Assembly: GCA_039619475.1 (NCBI GenBank)
Contig: CM077116.1
Coordinates: forward strand, 248,629,440-248,693,439
From: Icerya purchasi
Taxonomy: Eukaryota; Arthropoda; Insecta; Hemiptera; Monophlebidae
DNA: 64,000 nt
Direction of reading: 5' to 3'
In this document: piece by piece, positions 55,275-64,000 of the stretch
Numbering within the stretch: position 1 is the first letter of the stretch
Layout of the letters: every line of letters starts with the position of its first letter
Translations under genes and position numbers: made by a program
The notes under the pieces: generated by a model
Database searches by the model: none
The model's input: the letters and a program-made list of their open reading frames with translations, nothing else
Told to the model about the DNA's origin: nothing

Positions 55275-58200
55275 CAGTGACGTAGTGTAGGCTTTCGCCG
55301 CCTGGGGCCGACTAGAAATTTGCTGCCCCTCTATGTTAATTATTAGTCACAAACATTAGTAAAAGTCAAATAAAGCAGCTTTAAATTTTTTTATTAATTA
55401 AAGTGTACTTTGCGTGTTTTTTTCATAGCAAAATCTTTTATACAATTGTCAGTATCAATATGTATGTCATGTTCAATAGCCAGAATAGCTAAATTTAACG
55501 TGGACATAGTCGATCTGAGATAATTTTGGATTAACTTTAGTTTAGAGAAGTTTCTCTCGCAACTGGCATTACTGATGGCAGATGTTAAAAAAATTCTCAA
55601 CATTATGACAATGTTTGGTAAGCCATCTTCAAGTTTGGACTCGATAATATATTTCAATAAACCCAGAGAGTCGGACTTAATGAGCTCTTTTTTACAGTCT
55701 GGGTCTGTTGCAGCTACGAAAGCTCGTAAAAGTATGCGCTTAAGTTGAAATTGTACTTTATTAATGTATTGAGGAGCTTGATCTAGGTCTTAAAAAATCA
55801 TATTTTTGCGCTAGGTTCTGCAGCTGTTGGAATCTTTCTCGAATTTCAGCAATTACTCCATCTATTGAAAAAAACATTGTTCGCCTCAAGTCATCTTCAA
55901 ACGATACCTCAACACCTTTACTCGCGTCGCCAAATATATGCTTCCTCCTGATTCGTCTTGGGGGTTCAAAAGAAATTTCAAGCTCTTCATATAAACTTTT
56001 AGCATATCTTAAAGCGTCATCCATGATTCATCTCGTGTTTCTTCTAATACGGTCTGTAAAGCACTTATTTTCTGAGCACATTGATGTATGTATATTTAAT
56101 CTCCCTGTTTGCAAATAATTTTGAGCATCATTGACTTCACACAGTACCGGTTTCCAGAAGCCTAAGTAACATAAAAACGAATATGATTGCATAACGACTA
56201 ATAAGCTTCTTGCATCTGCCCGTGTGCTCAAGCTTTCATTCGTTTCCGTCCGTTTTTCCAGTGCAGTTAAAGTTGCTTTGTAATGATGTCTGATGGAATT
56301 TACAGCATAACCTCTAGCGCTCCAACGTGTGTCCGGAACCCTCTTCAAACTTTTTCCTGTGACTGCAAGAAAAACTTCCCAACATGCGTCGACGTAGAAA
56401 AAAAAGCGTTCCAGCGTACCACAGAAAGTCACCGAATTTACCTTCTCTGAAGTTGTATGTAGGCAAATTAGATTCAGTGAATGGTTTGAGCAAGGAATAA
56501 ATTCGGTATTGGGATTGATATCCTTTATCCGCTGTTGCACACCTGTGTGGGGCATCCAGCCATCGTGGCAGCATTATCGCCGAGCCTATCAGCCTTAAGT
56601 TTGCTTACTATCATGTCACTTATAACTTCCGCAGTTTTACTTTTCGTTTCAATGAAATATATAAAAGATTCCTCTACTCTAACCTACTGGTTTTCCATCA
56701 TCACATATCGTAATACTTGACTTGTTCGATCTTTGTGGAAAGTATCCGGGGTGCTGTCAAAAATCATGGAATAATATTTAGCCTTTTGGACACGAGCTGT
56801 AATTACTTGGCGAACTTTTTTTCCTAAAATTTCTATGAACTCGTTTTGAATTTGAGGTGACATGTAAGTGAGAGAAATGTTTTGGCCCATTTTTATCCGT
56901 ACTAAATGTTCTCTGCGAATAGGATCGTACTTTGCCAGAAGATGCACCAATTCTAAAAAGTTGCCTCTGTTAGTACTGATGTCATTTTCCCTGTGGCCAC
57001 GTAATGCCAAATTTTGTTTGTCCGGAAATTTTATCATATCAAACATTCTTGTCAGAATTTCAGCCATTTTTTGGTTTCCTTTGCCAATATTTCTTGTTCT
57101 TTTTTATCAATTGTTTGTTCTTTTCGAAGCCTCTTTTCTAACTCCTTCCATTTGAAAAATTTTTCGATATGTTGAGCACTTAATTCATGACCGGCCACCT
57201 TGATTCAATTTCCACCAAGTATCAAATCCGTCGGTGGAGTCAAATTTCGACGCATTTGATGAATTGGCGTTTTCAAATAAACGACAACAGAAGCAAAACA
57301 ATGAAACTTTCGAAGGAGAATATGCCATCCAAGAGCGTAAAATTTTTTCGCCGTTTGGCAATATCCGGTAAAACCAATCCCTAGTCAGCCGTCTCCTCGA
57401 TAATACATTTGATGTTGTAGAGTTCATGTCTGACTAAACCGTGCGTGATACTGTTGACTCTTCAGGGAGATCTGTATTCATGTGTTGAACGACTTCAGAG
57501 CCTCTCTATATCAATAGAAACCTTATGTTTGAATCCATACTTTCAGGCCATTTCCCAATGTCGTTGAAATCAATATTTTATTTCGGTGTCGGAATTTCAG
57601 CAATCACAGCAAAAGTATTTGAATCTGACAAATTCGTACTATCAATCAAAGGTTGCAAGTCGTCAGTATCGGTTATTTGTTCTATTTGAGCTACTTCTTG
57701 GCTTCGAACAACATTAGTCTTTGAAGAACTCCTACCTGAAGGTCCTGGCGCAAACTCTGGCGAAGCTGGCGTACTCTCTGGCATCTCTGAAAGTTTCACA
57801 AACTTCAATATAGCTCCTTCATTCTTCCTGATATTCTCCTCCTTTGCTTTCTTCTTATTCCGATAATATGCTCCACTTTCGTTTGTCCTTTTCATATTTA
57901 GTTAGAGATGTGCTATAAAAGAAAAAAAAAAAAAAAAATTTGTTTATATATAAAAAAACAGTTTTATGGCAAACTTTTACTGCCGACTGTAGGTACTATA
58001 TTAAAGTACTCGTTCTAACAAATCAAATGAGTCCAAACTCTATAGTATGGCATTGTTTCATTACAGATTTCCTATCACAGGAATAAGTAACCCTACAGAG
58101 TCTCCGCTTCATGCAAGCGCGCTATGAGTAGTACACTACTACAAGCATATAGCGCTTGTGTGGGTGTCCTGTGGCCGCTGTTCCGCGTTCATGACTGAAA

Positions 58201-59392
58201 CGGCGATCACGCTGTCCGAATTAGAAAATTATGATAATAATGATTATTATAACGAATTCCAGATAACGTTTTTCGACAATTTTCCCAGGCATCGTTTTTT
58301 ATTTTCTCAGACTTCCTCGGGCAGCGTGCAAACTGTGCATTCTTGAGCAAAGACGCTAAATTGGCCAAAAGTGTAAGAAATTTCGTATGTGCACGGCGCC
58401 AGGGTGGCGATCCAGCTCATAGTGTGTGTTGCCGATGAGCGAAAATAGATCAATTTAGCGGTGTATCTGTTGGTGGTGTGAACCGAGCTACGTGGAATCG
58501 TAAGAATTTTATAGAAAAAACCCGAAAATAACGTTCAGAATGTTCTAGAAAGTCGAATTACGTCATGTGTATTTATTTTTTTACTTTTTTTTCATCAATT
58601 TATCGTGATTGATCGAAGAAAAGGAGTCTATATCAAGACTTAAGATGCAAGATGTAACCTAACCAAACTAATATTCCAAGCTTTTAATAACAAAAACGAA
58701 ATTATACGATATCGATCGTGCACAACGAAAGAAATCGCAAAATCTTCTGAAAAGAATTAAAATTTTTATCTACTTACCTTTACTCCTATGTACTTGCTTG
58801 ACGATGTTTCGGAAGACAGTAGGTATAAAGCTATTTTTTTTTATATATGTTTCAACCAAACACCAAATTACTTATAATTTATAAGTTATAAATGTTAAGT
58901 AGGAATTTACACTAACAAAATTATGTACTATTCGTACTCTACACTACACCGGAAACTTTTAAATTCAGAACAATAGTTTTAGACAGGTGGATAATTAAGT
59001 AACTCGTCACTCGCGCGCAAACAGAATCACAAGAATGTTGTGACATGACATGACAAGCACAACTACGAATTGCCGCGTCGAAGTTCAAAATCACCCACAA
59101 ATTACGAAATAAGTCATCGCATAATGAAAATAAGGAGTGTTATTCTTTTGTTTAATTTAATAACTATTCCTTCGCTTTCGCTGGTTGGTCCGTTCGGGAA
59201 AACTCGGTGTCGCTCGCTAGCACTTCGGCAGCACTCGACTTCACTCCGCTCCCCGCGCCACCCTGTCGCATCCGCTGGCTCGGGTCAGCGCGGGCGCGAT
59301 TTGGAGTTTGAAATAGGATTTTTTGATTCAAAAAATCGCGGTGTTTGCCGCCGCCCCTTTTCGTATGCCGCCTAGGGCCATGCCCGCCACTG
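55275..59392 (-). mobile_element. hAT transposon with 8-bp target duplications
   Basis: Termini CAGTGACG (left) and, inverted, CAGTGGCG (right), followed on both sides by CCTGGGGCC/CCTAGGCGGC-like blocks. The flanks are TTGTACGC (55267-55274) and TTGTACGT (59393-59400), a 7/8 match consistent with an 8-bp duplication plus one C-to-T change. Transposase remnants fill 55394-57895; 57900-59392 is the 5' region. Confidence 0.85.
55394..57895 (-). pseudogene. hAT transposase (TTF-type zinc finger, ZMYM1-like), broken
   Basis: Read from the right: a low-complexity N-terminus (57578-57895), a TTF-type zinc-finger region with WMAYSPSKVSLFCFCCRLF (57185-57427), central catalytic-domain pieces (56684-57067, 56028-56555 with FIPCSNHSLNLICLH, and 55761-56024), and the hAT dimerisation end SNASCERNFSKLKLIQNYLR...LNLAILAIEHD (55394-55657). 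At least four frame changes or stops separate the pieces. This layout is that of the zinc-finger MYM-type protein 1-like hAT transposases found in many animals. Confidence 0.82.
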
Positions 59393-59539
59393 TTGTACGT
59401 CGATGATTTCTATAAACTGATAGCAAAATTTAAAGCTATATTATTATTCTTCATTAGTGACCGGATGTATCGGTCGAACGTGTTATTTGATTAATTAAAA
59501 AGGATATTTATTAGTTTTACTTTGTGTGGTTAGGAAAAA

Positions 59540-59595
59540 TCAAAGATTTCTAATAATAATAATCAAATCATTTATTATTATTATTATTATTACTA
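59540..59595 (+). repeat. (AAT)n/(TTA)n microsatellite pair
   Basis: AATAATAATAAT, a short spacer, then an inverted ATTATTATTATTATTATT run; it can fold as a hairpin. Confidence 0.8.
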
Positions 59596-59868
59596 GCCTT
59601 TAACCCACGACGTTGTCCGCAGAGAATTAGTATTTCAAGTAGGCCGTTTCGACGTGAAAACAAATCTAAATGAAAGAGGTGTTCTATTATTAAATCATAA
59701 CTGTAGGTTTTTACTTTTTTATTTTTTTATTATTACTTTTTATTAAGTATTTACTTCTATATATTTCTTTTATTATTTACTTTTATGTAATTATTTTTGT
59801 TTATTTACATTTTCAGTAGTAAAATTTTAATTCAACACATTTTTGTAAACAACGTTTTTCAGACGTTG

Positions 59869-62395
59869 TCCTGCCGGGGACACTCGAATTGCGCACCAAG
59901 CACTAACACAGTGACAAGTCACACACGAATTCCGCACCAGACCCAAAATAGCCCACCCGCTGACAACTCGAATTGCGCACCGCCTTTAAAAAAAATACTC
60001 TGATTTTATAAAATCGATGAAGGAATAAAATGAGTAAAAGTCGCTCTTTCAGTGACTTCCAAAATGTGTTATCGTAATGAAACGTTTACGATTTGGAATA
60101 ATAACCGAACTACATTTCAGTCGATTAAAAAAGCCTTTAACGTTTGCGAAAAATAGGCTACTATCCCGTTAGCAGTACGATTGTCATTCGAAATATTTTT
60201 AACAATCTAGAAACATACACATATTTAAAGAAATGTCGCATAAAATAGAATAATTTTTGCACGAATATTATATAAAATAACGTAAATTACGATAATTTCT
60301 AACTGAATATGTAGAATTTTCAGCGTACGGCATATTATGTTTCATGAAGCTTCTATTTCACATTAATATAAAATACTTTCATATCAACTGATTAATGTAC
60401 ATAAAATATAAATGTGACCATGTAAAATTTTTGAGTTTGACAAATTAAATATGTTGTTATAATATAGAGTTACTTAGAGTTTGATGGAACCGAGTTTCGG
60501 GAAAGTTTCAGTTCAGATTTTATTTTATCCATTAATCAGTGTTCAATCTCAGTTATAAATTGTCATTTGAATTAAAACCAAATTTGTTAAAAATCGTAAT
60601 TTTTTCATTTAGTGTACCATCAAACAATACATAGTATTCTACTTAAATTTTAAATAACAACGCAAAAATTTACCATTGAAATAAAATCCTATTTAAAACA
60701 ATTTAATTAAAACTTACAATGATAATAATTACGCAAATAAATAGTGTCAGTACTACTACCTTTTTTCTTTAAATGTTAGTTGGATTTAACAAGATAATTT
60801 TCCTTCGTCAAGTTTTTATAATTTGTAGTTTATTGTAAATTAAATAATTTCTACTCTAGATAATAGATATTTTTGCACACATTTGGTTGGTATTAATGTA
60901 TTTTGTTAGATAAATGATAAAGAAGCAGAAGTTTAAACTCAAATTTAGGTTATGAGAATAAAAAAGTAATTCTTAGAAGCAACACTGAAATATGATTTCA
61001 TTACTTCTGTGTAATGTTTTCCATCAATACAGAACATGCCCGGGAAATTTTTTTTTTTTTGAACTTTTAAGTTTCCAGCACCCTCCGGTAATTTAAATTT
61101 AAAACTAAAATATCGTTATATTTTTCTTTCCAAAGCATCCGTTTATATATTTTCGAAAACTACATTCGTTTGCCATTTTTAGATGCAAATGGGGTTTAAA
61201 TTAAGTGCTTATTGGAAATGTTTATTGCGATGCAAAGTTTTTGTTGTTTATTGTATATTTTAAATTTCAGGAATAATATCGGTTGGTGATTTATGCATTT
61301 TGAAGTCATTTTTAGATAATTTTAAATTTGTCATATTACATATTCTTAACTCGTTGCGCGACTTTTAGCGCTCAGGGGTTAGAAGAGTTGTTCGAACGTT
61401 AGCATTTTCTGAAAGAGCATTAATACTATTTTTGTATATAGCTTTACATTTTAACGTGTAAGCGTCATAATTTTTCCTCATCAAAAAACATCAAAAATTA
61501 TCATCCGGCTTATAATAAGTACATAACAGTAATTCGACACTGTTTAAATTATTGCTCTATTTTTAATCATAGAAATAAAATGATGTTTCAAAATTGTTAT
61601 TTTACAGGCGCTTTGTAGAATTCAAACTGTTCTAGAAATATTTATCCCCATGATAAAACTGTTAACACTGATAATTTCTTAACATTAATGGTAACACGAA
61701 ATTAACATTAACGTATATATGTATGAAAGTGAAATATTTGATTAAAAATAATAACTTACAAATAAGGAAAAATTTTAGCTGCCGCTATGTCAAGAGGTAG
61801 TATACACGTGTAATCATAAATATAATTCTTTTGAAACTAGAAAGATAAACGAACACAAATGTAGACAATTAAGGAGTAAGCTAAATTACTGAAAGTTGAG
61901 CTAACTGGTAAATTGCAAAAGCCGGAATCAATTTTTAATGATTAAAACATAAATATATCACAGTTATTTATCGGAACTACTTGTTGTAAAAAAAAAAATG
62001 GAACTAGAAGTTTAAACAATTACGTATATTTAAAATTAATCTGGCGTATTCTCAAATATTTTTTAATAAACCGTTATACAGGAATGATTTTTAATACATA
62101 GACAGGTGTAGAGTATTTTTCATTAGTAGATTAAAAATGAATTTCAAAAATACGATACGTAAAAATGTTGAAAGTTATCAAACATTAAAAATATAGTACG
62201 ATCAAGCGCCATCAGTTTTGGAAACCCTTAGTCCAGCGAACAGCGATTATGGTCCGAGCGTCGTTTTCGTTTGTTTTTTTATATTTCATACCTGCAAACT
62301 TCCGGTGCGCAATTCGTGTGTGGAGATTACAGACCTTTTTTTAACCTTCGACTCAGGTAAATAACGGTGCGCAATTCGAGTGTGGCCGTCCTGCC
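59869..62395. mobile_element. ORF-less DNA transposon with iterated ends and perfect 8-bp target duplication
   Basis: GTCCTGCC occurs at 59869-59876 and again at 62388-62395. Between them the left end starts GGGGACACTCGAATTGCGCACC and the inverted right end GGCCACACTCGAATTGCGCACC (the first 20 bases shown are the shared core apart from positions 3-4). Further copies of the CGAATTGCGCACC motif lie at about 59924 (one mismatch), 59967 and, inverted, 62311. The interior is AT-rich and has no coding frame. The superfamily is not clear: 8-bp duplications fit hAT, P or Merlin; GG termini favour Merlin weakly. Confidence 0.8.
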
Positions 62396-62679
62396 AGTGT
62401 ATATTCATTTACTATTCAATATATATATATGTATCTCAAATGGATGGCCTTTATATTACAATGAAAAATTGATAAAGCTTTGTCGTAAAATGCGTAAAAA
62501 TGAAAGATTACTCGTATTTATAATAATTTATTATTGTTATTTTTATTATTACAGATTTACGATAAATTATATAGCTTTTTTTTATTAATAATTCACGTGA
62601 ATGAACAATATATTTTACTAATCTATTCGCCATATAACCGAACACTAACTTTAAATATCTCAAATTAATACTAACATCT

Positions 62680-63115
62680 AGCGTAACGCAAGTGGATAAA
62701 CAATTGGTGTATAGATGTACAGATTTTTTGGAATTCATAATCTAGAGCAAGCAATATATAGTTGACCATGCGAAAAACATAGATTTTCTAAATTCAATCC
62801 AGCAACGCGTAGCGACTGTCCTTGAGCTTTTGTTGATTGTTATTGCGAATGCAAGACGCACAGGAAAACTGTAATCGTTTGAATGTGAAGGGCAAATCAG
62901 TGGGAATCATTGGAATGCGTGGAATCACATCTTCTTCTTTATATTTTCCGTTAATTATTGTCGCTTCAATCACATTCGGTATCATTTTTTTCAAGGAAAG
63001 TCTGGTTCCATTACACAACTTTGGCGTGTTAAGATTTCGAAGGAGCATTATGGGTGAACCAATTTTTAACGTCAGTTTGTGCGGTAGCATTCCAGGTGGC
63101 TCCATTGAATTGAGC
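62680..63115 (-). pseudogene. Helitron RepHel helicase C-terminal fragment
   Basis: Minus strand: [20 protein letters not shown], then [23 protein letters not shown] and [13 protein letters not shown] match the end of the PIF1-type helicase domain of animal Helitrons. After a frameshift near 62840 the reading continues as TINKAQGQSL-like, then FSHGQLYIACS (about 62745) and NLYIYTP. The Rep domain and ends are not visible. Confidence 0.8.
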
Positions 63116-63179
63116 TTGAGTCTGTTCTAAGGTCCCGGCAGCCCTTTGAGAGGCGTGACGCTCAGCGTCTAAAGTCTGT

Positions 63180-63491
63180 CTAGTTCAATATACTCATAAG
63201 TGGTCTCCACGCTGAACTAAGCTGCATGCTCTTCTCTCTATTGAAGGTTTCATTAATTTTGATCTCGATGGCTTCTCTAATCACTCTATTTTTGAATTTG
63301 TCCACCTTTGCCAAAATTTCTGTTTCGACGAACTTTAATATGTGTCCATTAACTATTTCATGTTCAGCCAACGCCGATTTTTCCAAGTGCTTATGCGAAC
63401 AATCTGCCTGGTGCTGTTTTATACGTGTACTAATCGTTCTACCTGTTTGTCCAACATAACATCTACCACATTCACACGAAATCTTGTACAC
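63180..63491 (-). pseudogene. GIY-YIG endonuclease domain of Penelope-like element
   Basis: YKISCECGRCYVGQTGRT carries the GIY-YIG core (here Y-K-I ... Y-V-G), preceded by the Cys pair typical of Penelope endonucleases; the Arg in TRIKQHQ and the Glu in LAEHEIVNGH are present. The domain runs to the stop at 63180. It overlaps the end of the RT frame (63472-63774) by 20 bases in a different frame. Confidence 0.8.
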
Positions 63492-64000
63492 ACCCGCTGC
63501 ATGGTATAGGGGAGATCATAAATGCCAATTGTCCATCTTTTTTTCTTTCTATGGTGAACGTAATACTCTTGTGAAAATTATTTAATTCGTTCCAAAATTC
63601 TTGTAGCCAAACCTCCCCAAGCTGCCACACAACAAACGTGTCGTCCACATACCGACACCAACATTTTGTTTTCCACCTGTTTAACACATACTTGTCAATC
63701 TCTTCCATAAAAATGTTCGCAAACACCGGAGCCAGCCTAGACCCCATAGCTATGCCATCCTCTTGCTTGTACAATTTACCATCAAATTAAAATATATTCG
63801 CTTTCGTAACTGCGTCAATGAAACTGGCTAATTCGTTTTTAATACCATATTTTTTAATAATTTTTATCGTATTTTCAATCGGGACATTTGTAAACAATGA
63901 CACAACGTCAAAACTGACCCCATTAGATCATTTTCTATTTTAGTAGCGTGCATGGCGCATGACTGTCCCATTGCTAAGCATTTTTTTTCTATATCTCAAA
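63180..64000 (-). mobile_element. Penelope-like element, runs off right edge, internal deletion
   Basis: Minus strand: RT with YKQEDGIAMGSRLAPVFANI and WCRYVDDTFVVW (63472-63774), preceded in broken frame by NELASFIDAV-like sequence up to the window edge. GIY-YIG endonuclease with MYKISCECGRCYVGQTGRTI (63180-63491) follows. The RT end and GIY-YIG start abut, so the usual linker between them is missing. Confidence 0.85.

Noticed and set aside
59877..59985. CRISPR-like spaced repeats
   Set aside because: The motif is repeated only a few times with irregular spacing, appears inverted at the other end of a transposon with target duplication, and the setting is eukaryotic.

Overview
The window looks like insect nuclear DNA: AT-rich, with spliced-gene signals, many degraded transposable elements of typical arthropod classes, and one exon resembling an FLVCR-type major-facilitator transporter. 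A hymenopteran or other arthropod host is plausible, but this is inference. The dominant feature is a nearly full-length Polinton (Maverick), a virus-like DNA transposon, at about 1-16990. Its left end is cut by the window edge.

Polinton 1 has inverted terminal repeats (left 1-413, right about 16380-16905 or further). From left to right it carries: protein-primed family B DNA polymerase (+, broken by two in-frame TGA codons and one frameshift); a small hydrophobic ORF; an exonuclease-like protein (-, one in-frame TGA); the virion block on the minus strand (major capsid, penton-like minor capsid, adenain-type cysteine protease, a PLA2-domain protein with an adenoviral-core-like tail); and, diverging on the plus strand, packaging ATPase, a PY-like protein, retroviral-type integrase with chromodomain (frameshifted), and two tandem fibre-like coiled-coil genes (each frameshifted). 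A minus-strand gene follows whose product is a free-standing copy of the polymerase N-terminal domain. The morphogenesis genes are largely open, while the replication and integration genes are broken.

At about 19740-26940 lie remains of a second, related Polinton: repeated TIR-like DNA, then two open genes in the same orientation, each behind a copy of the same TIR-derived leader. One encodes the exonuclease-like protein with a transplanted N-terminal leader (23559-24563). The other encodes the free-standing polymerase N-terminal domain (25810-26658). Fibre-gene relics follow.

From 29 to 38 kb the DNA is mostly non-coding and contains the probable host exon (29129-29449, minus). If that gene is real, its later exons lie to the left, so both Polinton copies may sit within or near its intron.

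From 38 to 64 kb the window is a transposon graveyard: a plus-strand non-LTR element (about 38170-41225), two degraded minus-strand copies of another non-LTR family (41998-47290 and 52500-54990) plus an internally deleted copy (50490-51150), an RTE-like reverse transcriptase fragment, a tRNA-derived SINE, a hAT element with 8-bp target duplications (55275-59392), a 2.5-kb ORF-less DNA element with iterated ends and a perfect 8-bp duplication (59877-62387), a Helitron helicase fragment and a Penelope-like element running off the right edge. All family assignments come from motif reading, without database searches.
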